This document shows positions 1 to 9,541 of a stretch of 64,000 bases of DNA, piece after piece; position 1 is the first letter of the stretch, and every line of letters begins with the position of its first letter. The DNA is from Geobacteraceae bacterium. GTDB taxonomy: Bacteria; Desulfobacterota; Desulfuromonadia; Geobacterales; Geobacteraceae. Location of the stretch: contig JAMXLF010000013.1 in assembly GCA_024281055.1 (NCBI GenBank), positions 39,124 to 103,123 on the forward strand. Direction: 5' to 3'. The notes beneath the pieces were generated by a model. The model was not told the DNA's origin, did not search any database, and was given only the letters and a program-made list of their open reading frames with translations. A program made the position numbers and the translations under genes.

Positions 1-1338
1 TTCTGGAACAAGGAAGACCCCGTCCACTTTGACCGGTTCATTCCGAAGGCGAAGAACTACGACTACATCTTCACCTCCGACGCCGACTGCATTCCCCGCT
101 ACCGGGAAGCCCTGGGGCACGACCGGGTGTTCTCCCTTCCTTTTGCGGCCCAGCCGCGGATACAGAACCCGGTCCTCGAAGAAAACCGGCAGAATCTCGC
201 CTGTTTCGCCGGCACCTATTACGGCGACACCATGTTCCCGGAGCGGCAGAGGGACATGGAATACCTCCTTCGCCCCGCCCTCGATTTCGGCCTCCACATC
301 TACGACCGGCAGTACGGGATGGTTGGTCCCGAGGCAGACAAGTACCGCTTCCCCGACATCTACCAGCCGGCCATCCAGGGGCGCCTCGATTTCACGGAGA
401 TGGTGAAGGCATACAAGAACTACCGGGTTTTCCTTAACGTCAATTCGGTGAAGGATTCCCCGACCATGTTCTCCCGCCGCGTCTTCGAGCTCCTTGCCAG
501 CGGGACCCCCGTGATCAGCACCTACTCGAAAGGAATCCAGGAGATGTTCGGCAGCGACCTCGTTCTCCTCACCGAGTCGGAGGCGGACACGCGCACGCAC
601 CTGGAGAAGCTCTTCAACGATGAGGACTACTGGGCCCGACTCTCGGTGCGCGGAATGCGCCACGTCATGGAAGGCCATACCTATGCCCAGCGGATGAGCT
701 ACGTCCTCACCTGTATGGGGATGAATCACACCGCTGATGATGACGTCTATTTCACCGCGCTTGCCCGCATCGACAGCCAGCGGGACCTAGACAACCTGCT
801 GGGATCGTTGGGCAGCCAGAACTATCGCAAGTTCGAAGTGAAGCTCCTTTGCAGCGATAAGGTGAAGAAGGGGCAGATCCAGAAGTTTGTCGAGGCGATG
901 GTGCCAGTCAGGGTCGCAACGATTCCCCATGGAAACGAGAACGCCCTGGAACAGGCGATCTCCCATGCCACGACCGATTTCGTCTGCGTCTTCGATCCCG
1001 CAGACCATTATGGCGCCAATTACCTGAAGGACTACGCCATCGCCCTCCGCTACGCCAATGCGCTCTATATCGGCAAGGAGACGCATTTCACCGAAGAATC
1101 GAACATCGTCGAGCTGCGTAATCCCGGCAACGAGTTCAGGTACTCCTTCGAAGTCCCGGTTGCGACCCTGGCAATCAAGCGGAACATCATCGACCTCAAG
1201 TACCTGCACAAATTGCTGACCAACCGGACGTTCCGGAACAAGGACCGGAAAATCCTTTCCCTCGACCGGTTCAACTATCTGCACAACACGAACCGCGAGA
1301 TACCGGCCGATTCGTACGCCAAAACGGTTGATCTGTAG
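1..1338 (+). CDS. CgeB-like glycosyltransferase with GT2-like C-terminal domain (5' truncated)
   Basis: The reading frame is open from base 1, so the gene starts before the window. Codons 1-240 resemble the CgeB/DUF3880 glycosyltransferase family: a stretch on reading the partner (YDYIFTSDADC), then a C-terminal segment with an SPTMFSRRVFELLASGTPVI motif typical of the nucleotide-sugar-binding half of GT-B enzymes. From about codon 248 a second segment (DDDVYFTALARIDSQRDLDN) resembles a degenerate GT2 fold. No signal peptide can be judged because the start is missing. The next gene follows after 34 bases, suggesting one operon of sugar transferases. The donor and acceptor sugars cannot be read from sequence. 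Confidence 0.8.
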   Translation, partial: FWNKEDPVHFDRFIPKAKNYDYIFTSDADCIPRYREALGHDRVFSLPFAAQPRIQNPVLEENRQNLACFAGTYYGDTMFPERQRDMEYLLRPALDFGLHIYDRQYGMVGPEADKYRFPDIYQPAIQGRLDFTEMVKAYKNYRVFLNVNSVKDSPTMFSRRVFELLASGTPVISTYSKGIQEMFGSDLVLLTESEADTRTHLEKLFNDEDYWARLSVRGMRHVMEGHTYAQRMSYVLTCMGMNHTADDDVYFTALARIDSQRDLDNLLGSLGSQNYRKFEVKLLCSDKVKKGQIQKFVEAMVPVRVATIPHGNENALEQAISHATTDFVCVFDPADHYGANYLKDYAIALRYANALYIGKETHFTEESNIVELRNPGNEFRYSFEVPVATLAIKRNIIDLKYLHKLLTNRTFRNKDRKILSLDRFNYLHNTNREIPADSYAKTVDL

Positions 1339-1372
1339 GAGATGTCGCGACGTTTGACAGGCGGAGCATGTA

Positions 1373-2422
1373 ATGAAATGTACGATCCTATTCAACGGTC
1401 ACGACTTCAAGTTTCTCGATCCGGTCATCTCCCACTACCGGGAAAAACCGGGGTTCGAGGTGCTGATCGACAGCCACCGGGCTCACGTTATCACGGACAC
1501 CGACGCGAGCAGAAAGATGCTCGAAAAGGCCGATACCGTCTTTTGCGAATGGGCCTTGGGCAACGCCGTCTGGTATTCGAAGAACAAGAGGAAAGACCAG
1601 AAGCTCATCGTCCGGTTGCACCGCCAGGAGCTTACCACATCCTATCTCAATGACATCGAGTGGGAAAACGTCGATCACCTCATCCTGATCTGCCCCCGGA
1701 ATCTGGATATCATCCTGGAGAGATTCCCGTTCCTGAAGGGGAAGACGAAGATCATCTACAACCCGATCGACTGCGACAGCTTCGACCTCCCGAAACTCTA
1801 CGGCAGCGAGTTCAATCTCGGCATGATCGGGAACGCGCCGAAGCTGAAGGCCCCCCATCTTGCCTTCGAGATACTGGAAAAACTGAAGCGGATCGACAGT
1901 CGGTACACCCTCTTCATCAAGGGGAAGCAGCCGTGGGAGTACGACTGGCTGTGGCGCCGAACGGAAGAACGCGCTTACTACGATGCCTTCTATGCCCGCA
2001 TCAAGAACTCACCCTGCGCGAACTCCGTTGTCTTCGATCCCCACGGTAACGACATCGGCGACTGGTTTTCCAAGATCGGCTTCATCCTCTCGACGAGCGA
2101 TCTCGAAGGCTCTCACCAGGCGGTGGCCGAGGGGATGGCCTCGGGGGCGGTCCCCGTCATCAGAAACTGGGCCGGATCGGAGCAGCTCTATCCCGACAGG
2201 TTCATTTTCCGGAATACCGATGAGGCGGCGGCACTCGTCAGGAAATGGAGTAGCCGCGAGCATTACGACCGGGAGTGCAAATCGGTGAAACAATTCGCAC
2301 GGGAACTTTTCCATCAGGACATCATCAATGCGCAGTACGATGCCCTCATTGCCGAAGCAGCCGTGTCGGTGCACAATAGAGGGGATGCCGTTCCCGGCGC
2401 CCCGCTGCGGGGGTCCGCATGA
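1373..2422 (+). CDS. GT-B (GT4-like) glycosyltransferase
   Basis: A 349-residue cytoplasmic protein. The C-terminal half has the family signature SDLEGSHQAVAEGMASGAVP, an E-x7-E-like nucleotide-sugar binding motif, at about residues 241-260. The N-terminal half is a degenerate Rossmann-like acceptor domain ending in a YNPIDCDSF linker. The start ATG at 1373 follows a GGAGCATGTA segment with a weak ribosome binding site. Its last codons overlap the next start by 4 bases, which points to translational coupling. Substrates are unknown; the surroundings imply surface polysaccharide synthesis. Confidence 0.82.
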   Translation: MKCTILFNGHDFKFLDPVISHYREKPGFEVLIDSHRAHVITDTDASRKMLEKADTVFCEWALGNAVWYSKNKRKDQKLIVRLHRQELTTSYLNDIEWENVDHLILICPRNLDIILERFPFLKGKTKIIYNPIDCDSFDLPKLYGSEFNLGMIGNAPKLKAPHLAFEILEKLKRIDSRYTLFIKGKQPWEYDWLWRRTEERAYYDAFYARIKNSPCANSVVFDPHGNDIGDWFSKIGFILSTSDLEGSHQAVAEGMASGAVPVIRNWAGSEQLYPDRFIFRNTDEAAALVRKWSSREHYDRECKSVKQFARELFHQDIINAQYDALIAEAAVSVHNRGDAVPGAPLRGSA

Positions 2423-3684
2423 ACCGGGCACCGCTGGTGGCAATGCACGTCTGCTTCCTCTCCCCTGGGAACCAGAGCGGCTATGAGACCCGGGTGATCG
2501 AGGAAACGAACCTTCTCGCCTCCCTCGGGATCAGGGTAGTCATCGTCAGCTTCATCCAGAAGCCGAAAAAGCAGAAGTTCTTGTCATGGTTCCTTCAACT
2601 GCGCCGGTTCAAGAGGAGAATCGACCAGGCGACCCGGGCGAAACTCTACGTCGTCCCGACCAGCGATTTCTTCGAATTGACGGTGACCCCCGGCCAGCAA
2701 CAGTCGATTCTCGACCCGCTGGTGAGGATCGCGCGCGAGAACGGCGTCACCATAATGCACGGGCAAGCGCTCTATTCCTTCATGCACATCCTCCGCGCCA
2801 ACGACCGGATCGGGGCGAAGATACTTTTTGACATCCACGGCGTTGCACCGGAAGAGACCGAAATGACCGGAGGCCATCCGAGCCGTATCAAGGCGGTCAC
2901 CAACTGGGAGATTGATGCCCTGAAAAAGGCGGATGTCCGGATCTTCGTCTCCAGCAAGATGAAGTCCTTCTTCGACCGCAAGTACGGTTTTTCCAACCTG
3001 CCCTACACAGTGATCCCTTGCTGCGTCCATCCGGAGAAATTTCGGATGCCCCACGAAACCAGAATGGCGAAGAAGGCGCGCCTGGGGCTGGAGAAGAAGT
3101 TCATCGTCCTCTACCTCGGGACGCTGAGCGCATGGCAGTGGCCGAAGGCGATGTTCTCCCTCTTCAGCCAGATCTACCGGGAGAGAAGCGACGCCCTCTT
3201 CTACCTGTTGCTCCCCCACTACGAACACGAAAAAGCGCGCTCCTTCCTCCGGGAACACGATCTTCCCGAGAAGAGTTTCCGGATGGAGGAGGTCCCGCAC
3301 AGTGAAGTAGGTGAGTACATCGGTCTGGGGGACGTCGGGCTCCTGCTGCGGGAACCGTCTCCCGTCAATTACGTCTCTTCCCCGACCAAGTTCGGCGAAT
3401 ACCTTGCCGCCGGGGTACCGGTCATCGCCACCGCGGACATCGGCGATTCGTCAGGAATGCTCACCGCCGACCGGGTCGGACTCATCGTTTCCGCTTCCGA
3501 CGACGGGGTGCCGGCGACGGACCTGCAGCGGATATTCTCTCTCATGGACGATATTGCCGCCAGCCGCCGGGAATGGGCCGACCGCTGCGAGAAGTCAGCC
3601 GCAACTAATCTCGACTGGCCCCGCCACGGCAGGCTCCTTGCCGCCGCCTACGAGCGGCTCTCCCTGAGCCATGGGGGGAGCTGA
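2419..3684 (+). CDS. Glycosyltransferase family 4 protein
   Basis: A 421-residue GT-B-fold transferase. The N-terminal domain begins VCFLSPGNQSGYETRVIEE, a typical glycine-containing acceptor-domain opening. The C-terminal domain has VSSPTKFGEYLAAGVPVIAT at about residues 320-340, the donor-binding E-x7-E-type region. It overlaps the upstream gene by 4 bases and ends directly against the GTG start of the next gene, so the four genes are probably co-translated. The predicted role is adding one sugar to a lipid-linked or nascent surface glycan on the cytoplasmic face. Confidence 0.85.
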   Translation: MNRAPLVAMHVCFLSPGNQSGYETRVIEETNLLASLGIRVVIVSFIQKPKKQKFLSWFLQLRRFKRRIDQATRAKLYVVPTSDFFELTVTPGQQQSILDPLVRIARENGVTIMHGQALYSFMHILRANDRIGAKILFDIHGVAPEETEMTGGHPSRIKAVTNWEIDALKKADVRIFVSSKMKSFFDRKYGFSNLPYTVIPCCVHPEKFRMPHETRMAKKARLGLEKKFIVLYLGTLSAWQWPKAMFSLFSQIYRERSDALFYLLLPHYEHEKARSFLREHDLPEKSFRMEEVPHSEVGEYIGLGDVGLLLREPSPVNYVSSPTKFGEYLAAGVPVIATADIGDSSGMLTADRVGLIVSASDDGVPATDLQRIFSLMDDIAASRREWADRCEKSAATNLDWPRHGRLLAAAYERLSLSHGGS

Positions 3685-4653
3685 GTGAAGAAGCGCCCGG
3701 TCGTTATCACCATCGATGTCGAAGCGGTACCCCGCTTCGAGCTCTGCAACCACGTCGAGTACCTCATCTGGGGACGGTTCGGCAAAGAGATCGTCGGCAT
3801 CACCCGGATGATGGACATCGCCGACGAACATGGCTGCAAGCTTACCTTCTTCATCGATTACTGTGAGAAGTTCCTCTATCCATCGGCGTTCGAGAACGTG
3901 AGCTGCCGCATCGTCGAGCGTGGTCATGACCTGCAGCTCCATGCCCACATGGATCTCCTCCCCCGGGAGTTCTGGAAAAAGCACAGCCTGGAAAAATACC
4001 AGATCGGCCTGAGCGAGCTACCCCAGGACCGCGCGGAGATACTGTTCGATTTCCTCATCGATTGCGCCGTCGAGATGGGGGGCGTTACGCCGGTCGCCTT
4101 CCGGGGGGGGAATTTCCGCTTCAACCACGAGATCCTGAAGGTGATGAAGGGGAAGGGGATCGACCTGAGCTTCAACTACAATATCAATTCACTGCACCAG
4201 CCGAACAACGCCACGAATTTCCCGATGTTCAAATGGAGCAATGACGTTCTTGAACTGCCGCTGGCAATCACGGAGTCTGGCGGCAGGATGCAGCCGTTCG
4301 AGTTCAACGATTTTTACAACTACGGGCTCCTGACGTCGATCAGACCCGACCGGCACCGCGCTGTCTACAGGTTCATGGAGAAATATTTTCGACAGTTCGA
4401 AAATGCGGTGATGGTGATGCTCATGCACTCCTGGTCGTTTACCGACGTCAACCCGCAGACCGGCTACCGCACGTTCCGGGACCTGAAGCTCGTCAATGAT
4501 TTCGAATCGTTTCTGGCAAACCTGCCGGAACAGTTTGAGATCATCACCGCGTCCGATTTGCTCAACCGTTACAGGGAAGGGAGCTTGAACGTCGGAATCA
4601 CCAGGGATGTCGAACTCATGGACCGCGAGAAGTACGGCGCCAGGGAGCTCTGA
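3685..4653 (+). CDS. Polysaccharide deacetylase-like (NodB/WalW-type) protein
   Basis: A 322-residue protein with no signal peptide. VVITIDVEA near the N-terminus is a variant of the NodB motif 1 (TFDD). GHDLQLHAHMD at about residue 80 is a variant of motif 2 (HSxxH), AFRGGNFRFN corresponds to motif 3, and VMLMHSWS to the late His motif. The set resembles WalW-like deacetylases of LPS loci rather than secreted chitin deacetylases. The GTG start is preceded by GGGGGGAG with good spacing and touches the TGA of the upstream gene. It is a paralogue of the C-terminal domain of the next gene. A cytoplasmic deacetylation of a sugar precursor or glycan intermediate is inferred. Confidence 0.75.
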   Translation: MKKRPVVITIDVEAVPRFELCNHVEYLIWGRFGKEIVGITRMMDIADEHGCKLTFFIDYCEKFLYPSAFENVSCRIVERGHDLQLHAHMDLLPREFWKKHSLEKYQIGLSELPQDRAEILFDFLIDCAVEMGGVTPVAFRGGNFRFNHEILKVMKGKGIDLSFNYNINSLHQPNNATNFPMFKWSNDVLELPLAITESGGRMQPFEFNDFYNYGLLTSIRPDRHRAVYRFMEKYFRQFENAVMVMLMHSWSFTDVNPQTGYRTFRDLKLVNDFESFLANLPEQFEIITASDLLNRYREGSLNVGITRDVELMDREKYGAREL

Positions 4654-4693
4654 TCCTTTCGACCGTGCCGGCAGGCAATCTATAGAGGATTTT

Positions 4694-6634
4694 ATGGAAT
4701 CTGATTTCAAGGCAGCGTGGGCTGCACATTTCGAGGCCGAACGGCAGAAATCGCCTCTGACCGAAGAGCAGGCGGCCGAATACGAAAAATACGCCCTTGC
4801 CAACAGGGAACGAGCCTCGGAATCGCTTGAAAACATCCTGAGATATCTCCACCTCGACCTGCGCGGTAGGCGCGTTCTGGATGTGGGGAGCGCCTACGGT
4901 GGATTTTCGATCGTTGCCGCACAAAAGGGTGCGGAAGCCTACGGGGTCGAGATCCTCGACTACCTCCACCGCCTGGGAGAGGCGAATGCGCTGAATGAAC
5001 CAGGCAACATCAAGCTCATCAACGCAGACATCCTGGATAGGGGCATTTCAGCGGAACTGGGAGCGGAGCCGTTCGATCTGATCATGCTGCACGACGTTTT
5101 TGAGCATGTATACGACTCCTCGGCTCTTTTCAGGAGAATCGGCGATCTCAGCGATGTCGGAACGACAGTCAATTTTGCGATCCCCAACGGCGATTGCTGG
5201 CAAGCCATCGAACGCGAGGCTCACCGGTTCATGTTCGGGCTTACCCTGCTGGAGCCCGGGGCATGGTCTGAATTGACCGGTTCATTCAACATCTACTACC
5301 GTCCGCTGCACTACTACCAGCTATTCTTCCAGGCGATCGGCTTTTCCCATCTCTACCTCATGATCGACAGGCAGCTGGTTCAGACCGCCGTCGAGAGGGT
5401 TCAACTGAAATTCCGGGAACTGGAGCAAAAGGTCACTGCGGGCCCGTTTGCCTCCGATCACCTCAATTCCCTGGCACGCCACCGCTTTGCCCTTCTTGAG
5501 CACCAGCTGGCAGAGGATATCAAAGAAAAGAACCCCCTCTATATACACCTGATGTACGATCATTACGTTTGGCAGGGATTTGCCGCGAAAAACATCGTGC
5601 AGCCCCTGGAACATGCCGAGGATATCGTCCGACTTACCTACGGGACCCCAGTTTCAGTAGAGACTGAGCCGTCGTATACTAAGCCCGAGAAAAAGAGAGT
5701 AGTTATTACGATTGACGTCGAGGCATCACCCTATGCGCAGTCAGAGGACCACGTAGACCGGCTTATCTGGGGAAAATTCGGTAACGAGGAAGTGGGCATC
5801 CGCCGGATGATGGAAGTCGCCGACCGCTACGGGCACAAACTCACGTTCTTTGTTGATTATTGCGAGGTCTTCCGCTACCCAGGCCGGTTTGAAGAAATTT
5901 CCCGGGAGATTACGGACAGAGGCCACGACCTTCAGCTTCATGCCCATATGGACCTGCTCCCGGAGGAATTCTGGGAAAAGCACAACCTGAAGAAATACCA
6001 TATCAGCTTGAGTGATGTGGATAGACAGCGTGCCGGCATCTTGCTCGATTTCCTGCAGGAAACCGCCCAGAAGATGGGAGGCGGCAACAAGCCCGTCGCC
6101 TTCAGGGGGGGCAGTTTCAGGTACAATAACGTATTGCTGCGGCAGATGAAAGAGCGCGGCATCGACCTCAGTTTCAACTATAATGTTCTGTCGCAGCACC
6201 AGACCAATAACAGTGAAAACCTCCCGCTTTTCAAATGGAACAATGGCGTGTTCGAGCTGCCGATGGCTAACGTCTATATGAATAACTGGCTCAGGGATCT
6301 CGATTTTAACGATCTGAACAACTTTCAATTCACTGATTTCGTTTACGCCTTTATTGACAAATATTACACTATTTACCCCTCCAACTCTGTTGCCGTCATG
6401 ATCATGCATTCATGGTCTTTCTGTTACACTGAGGAGAATACGCGGTTCAAAATATTCAGGGACAATAAGCTTGTTGACAATTTTGACAGATTTCTTGCAA
6501 ATCTGCCTCAAGACATCGAAATAGTAACTGCGACTGATGTGCACAACCTGATAACAGCAGGGGAACTGCAAACAGACATTGTTCGCGATGTGGACCTTGT
6601 TGATAAGTATAAGTTTAGATCCAGGATTCTTTAG
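4694..6634 (+). CDS. Fusion of SAM methyltransferase and polysaccharide deacetylase-like domain
   Basis: A 646-residue protein. Residues about 40-200 form a class I SAM-dependent methyltransferase: motif I is RVLDVGSAYGGFSIVAA (about residue 58) and a LHDVFEHVYD segment matches the post-motif region. From about residue 335 the protein repeats the upstream gene: VVITIDVEASP, GHDLQLHAHMDLLP, AFRGGSFRYN and VMIMHSWS. The ATG at 4694 was chosen because it begins the conserved region; an upstream in-frame start at 4607 lies inside the previous gene. The pairing suggests methylation and deacetylation of the same glycan or headgroup. GC drops toward the 3' end. Confidence 0.78.
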   Translation: MESDFKAAWAAHFEAERQKSPLTEEQAAEYEKYALANRERASESLENILRYLHLDLRGRRVLDVGSAYGGFSIVAAQKGAEAYGVEILDYLHRLGEANALNEPGNIKLINADILDRGISAELGAEPFDLIMLHDVFEHVYDSSALFRRIGDLSDVGTTVNFAIPNGDCWQAIEREAHRFMFGLTLLEPGAWSELTGSFNIYYRPLHYYQLFFQAIGFSHLYLMIDRQLVQTAVERVQLKFRELEQKVTAGPFASDHLNSLARHRFALLEHQLAEDIKEKNPLYIHLMYDHYVWQGFAAKNIVQPLEHAEDIVRLTYGTPVSVETEPSYTKPEKKRVVITIDVEASPYAQSEDHVDRLIWGKFGNEEVGIRRMMEVADRYGHKLTFFVDYCEVFRYPGRFEEISREITDRGHDLQLHAHMDLLPEEFWEKHNLKKYHISLSDVDRQRAGILLDFLQETAQKMGGGNKPVAFRGGSFRYNNVLLRQMKERGIDLSFNYNVLSQHQTNNSENLPLFKWNNGVFELPMANVYMNNWLRDLDFNDLNNFQFTDFVYAFIDKYYTIYPSNSVAVMIMHSWSFCYTEENTRFKIFRDNKLVDNFDRFLANLPQDIEIVTATDVHNLITAGELQTDIVRDVDLVDKYKFRSRIL

Positions 6635-6654
6635 GAAGAACATCCGGAGGTGAT

Positions 6655-6897
6655 ATGGCGCTCGATGTGATGGCGGAACTTGCAAAGTTGCTGCGAGAGG
6701 TTTTTGACGATGAGGATATCGAAGTCGATCGTGAGACCGTGGCAAGCGACATCCCCGGATGGGATTCGCTGTCCCACACCGTCGTCATGATGACGATAGA
6801 GAACCACTTCGGCATCCGGTTCCCCGGGAAAAGCGTCTTCAGCAATGTGGGAGACCTGGCGGACAACATAGAGGAGCTGACCGGCAACAAATGCTAA
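6655..6897 (+). CDS. Acyl carrier protein
   Basis: An 80-residue acidic protein of the ACP/PCP fold. PGWDSLSHTVVMMTIE carries the Ser of the DSL motif that would receive 4'-phosphopantetheine, followed by the expected helix II and a C-terminal helix. A strong ribosome binding site (CGGAGGTG) lies just before the ATG. The stop overlaps the start of the triplicated hydrolase-like gene (ATGCTAA), implying coupled translation and a shared task. It is not part of a fatty acid synthesis cluster here, so a specialised carrier for an acyl or aminoacyl group added to the glycan is the likely role; this is inference. Confidence 0.88.
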   Translation: MALDVMAELAKLLREVFDDEDIEVDRETVASDIPGWDSLSHTVVMMTIENHFGIRFPGKSVFSNVGDLADNIEELTGNKC

Positions 6898-9539
6898 AGC
6901 ATCTGGCTTCAAAAAACTTTTCCGACCCGAGAGAGATCACCCTTGACCAGATAGAGGGTCGGACATTTCTGGTGGACTCAGGAGGCTATACCTTCCCGTG
7001 TCGCTACAACTCGTTTCCGGGAAGCCGCTTCCTGTTCGTCATGCTTCACGACTCTGTCGACCGGCGAAACCATCCTCTTCCTGTCCTCCCCCGATGGAAC
7101 TGGGGGAAAATTCTTCGCGCCAATATCCTGTCGATTGACGACCCCACGTTGTACCTCGACGAAGACCTCAGTACCGCGTGGTACATCGGCACAAAAGAAA
7201 GGGACGTTATTCCCGGACTGGCGCGGATTTGCCAGACGGTTGCAACACGGCTCGGGCTGATCTTTTCCCGGATCGTCTTCTATGGCAGCGGCTCCGGGGG
7301 GTTTGCCGCCATTGCCGCAGCAATGCATTGTTCTGCTTCCTGCGTCGCCATTAATCCTCACACGGACCTTCATAACATTGAAACGGATATAAAGTCTCCT
7401 TTTTCGACCATGTTCGATCCTGCCTGTTCTCCCGAGGAGAACCGCACCTCTGCCTGGGCTCGATGGAACATGACGGGGGCCGTGGGGCTGTCAAAACGCT
7501 ATGGGCGTTTTCCGTGCATCGTGGTGGTCCAGGATGTGCACGACAGCTCTACATACTCCCGTCATTATCTCCCGTTCTGCGAAGCGTTAAAGGTGCCGCA
7601 TACGGGGGGAATCGGGTTTCACGGCCTTATCAAGACAATTCCGGTAGACTCGGAGACTCCGCAGGGGGCAGATTCCCTTGCCATCGTATGGCGTATCCTT
7701 TCCGAGGGGATGCCATTCATCGAAAAATTCCATTATGCCGATGTAAGCCAGCTTGATCCGGATGCGCTTGATGGCAAGCCGTTCGCGGTTCAGAGCGAAG
7801 GTCTCACGTTTCCCTGCCGCTACAACTCGCATCCGGGTTCTAAAACCCTCTTCGTGGCATTTCACGCCGCAGTGGATCGGGAAAAGAAAACTTTGCCCCT
7901 CTACGCGCGGTGGAACTGGGGAAAAATTCTAAACGGCAATATCCTATGTATCGACGATCCGACTCTCTATCTGAATGACCGGCTCCGTATCGCCTGGTAC
8001 ATAGGCACAAGAGAAAAGGACGTTATCCAGGGCGTGGTGCGGATTGCAGAGACCTTTGCAGAACGGATGGGGCTGACACCTTCGCAAATCATATTCTATG
8101 GTGACTCAGCAGGTGGGTTTGCTGCGATTGCCGCTGCCGCAAAAGCTTCCGCGACCTGTGTCGCGATCAACCCCCAGACGCAAATTGCGCTTTACGAAAA
8201 GAATGCTCTGGCCGCCTTCGCCAAAGTATTCGATCCGGCTTCCTCCCCGGAACAAAGCAGCACGGCGTTCCCAACACGCTGGAGCGCTATCGAGGCAGTG
8301 CGGGCTGCACGAAGCGCCGGACGAACTCCGAGGGTGTTGATTATACAGAATATGACGAATGATGCGTTCACCGTCAAAAACCATTATCTTCCCTTCTGCA
8401 ATGCATTCGATGTGCCGAGTGACGGGGGGGTAGGTTGTCAAGAGTCTATTATGTCGATGACATATGACGACGAAGGCGGGCATGACGCGGCTGACACTCC
8501 GGAGGTGGTGAGGGAGATCACCTCCAAAGGTCTGTCCTTCCTGACAGGAAAGGTCATCGAAAACAACAATGCCGCGACAGCTCGATGCGGGGATGCCAGC
8601 CTGAAAAATGCGGAGGGAGAGGCATCTGTCGCTGCCCAAAAGGCGGCTACCGAAAGGGCTGAAGAAGAGAAGGCTGCTGCTGATAAGGGCGCCATGTACT
8701 ATGCCAACGCCAGCGAAGTCGCGTTGTCCGACGTTCAAGGCAAAGTCTTCACCGTTAACGCCAACGGGATCGATTACCCCGCCCGTTTTGCCTCGAACCC
8801 CGGCAGCTCGCTCCTCTATGTGGCATTGCATGGTGCCGTTGATCGCACCCAAAGATTGCCGGTCTTTGCACGTTGGAACTGGGCAAAGATCCTTGGCGGA
8901 CATGTCCTTGCCATCTGCGACCCTACACTTTTTTTCGATGACGAACTCACCGTCGGATGGTATGTCGGTGACAAGGAACGCAACGTCATCAAAGGAGTTG
9001 CGGAAATATCCAGTGCTATCGCGTCAAAGCTGGGGCTGCGTCCCCACCAGGTCGTTTATTACGGCAGTTCCGGCGGAGGTTTCGCCGCGATGATGGCTGC
9101 CGCGATCTCTAATGGCTCAGGAGTTGCCATTAATCCGCAGACAGACCTCGCGAACCATCTACCGTTCTACCGCGACCAGTTTGCGAAGATGTTCGACTCC
9201 GCCGCTTCTCTCGACGAGAGCCGCGCAGCCTTCCCATCCCGGTGGAGTTGCGCCGAGGCGATGATATCGGCCAGCGCAGCGGGGCGCTGCCCGAAAGTCG
9301 TGATTATCCAGAACCTCATCGACACCTACACCCACAGGGAACACTACTTGCCCTTTTGCTCAATGTTGGGAGTTCCGCTGGAAGGAGGCCGCGGGTACGG
9401 TGATATGGTGATGTCGATTACTTACAGCCACGAAGACGGCCACGGTGCTGCAGATACCCCTGATGTGGTTAGAACAATTCTTTCCGACGGGCTGTCTTTT
9501 TTGATGGCGAATAGGAGTTACCAGGAACAAACGGTTTGA
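6891..9539 (+). CDS. Tandem triplicated alpha/beta-hydrolase-like protein
   Basis: An 882-residue protein made of three homologous units starting near residues 10, 283 and 605. Each has a beta-strand entry (TFPCRYNS or similar), RWNWGKIL, a DDPTLYL-like strand, a nucleophile elbow (GSGSGG, GDSAGG, GSSGGG; Ser135, Ser406, Ser727), a VAINP strand and a HYLPFC motif. Units 2 and 3 keep a candidate catalytic His in GGHDAADTP and DGHGAADTP (His531, His851); unit 1 has Pro257 there. An Ala/Glu-rich linker (about 560-605) separates units 2 and 3. There is no signal peptide. The start ATG at 6891 overlaps the ACP stop, so an acyl transfer or thioesterase role with that ACP is inferred. Asp2-like acyltransferases of glycoprotein export are a distant family parallel. 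Confidence 0.75.
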   Translation: MLKHLASKNFSDPREITLDQIEGRTFLVDSGGYTFPCRYNSFPGSRFLFVMLHDSVDRRNHPLPVLPRWNWGKILRANILSIDDPTLYLDEDLSTAWYIGTKERDVIPGLARICQTVATRLGLIFSRIVFYGSGSGGFAAIAAAMHCSASCVAINPHTDLHNIETDIKSPFSTMFDPACSPEENRTSAWARWNMTGAVGLSKRYGRFPCIVVVQDVHDSSTYSRHYLPFCEALKVPHTGGIGFHGLIKTIPVDSETPQGADSLAIVWRILSEGMPFIEKFHYADVSQLDPDALDGKPFAVQSEGLTFPCRYNSHPGSKTLFVAFHAAVDREKKTLPLYARWNWGKILNGNILCIDDPTLYLNDRLRIAWYIGTREKDVIQGVVRIAETFAERMGLTPSQIIFYGDSAGGFAAIAAAAKASATCVAINPQTQIALYEKNALAAFAKVFDPASSPEQSSTAFPTRWSAIEAVRAARSAGRTPRVLIIQNMTNDAFTVKNHYLPFCNAFDVPSDGGVGCQESIMSMTYDDEGGHDAADTPEVVREITSKGLSFLTGKVIENNNAATARCGDASLKNAEGEASVAAQKAATERAEEEKAAADKGAMYYANASEVALSDVQGKVFTVNANGIDYPARFASNPGSSLLYVALHGAVDRTQRLPVFARWNWAKILGGHVLAICDPTLFFDDELTVGWYVGDKERNVIKGVAEISSAIASKLGLRPHQVVYYGSSGGGFAAMMAAAISNGSGVAINPQTDLANHLPFYRDQFAKMFDSAASLDESRAAFPSRWSCAEAMISASAAGRCPKVVIIQNLIDTYTHREHYLPFCSMLGVPLEGGRGYGDMVMSITYSHEDGHGAADTPDVVRTILSDGLSFLMANRSYQEQTV

Positions 9540-9541
9540 AC

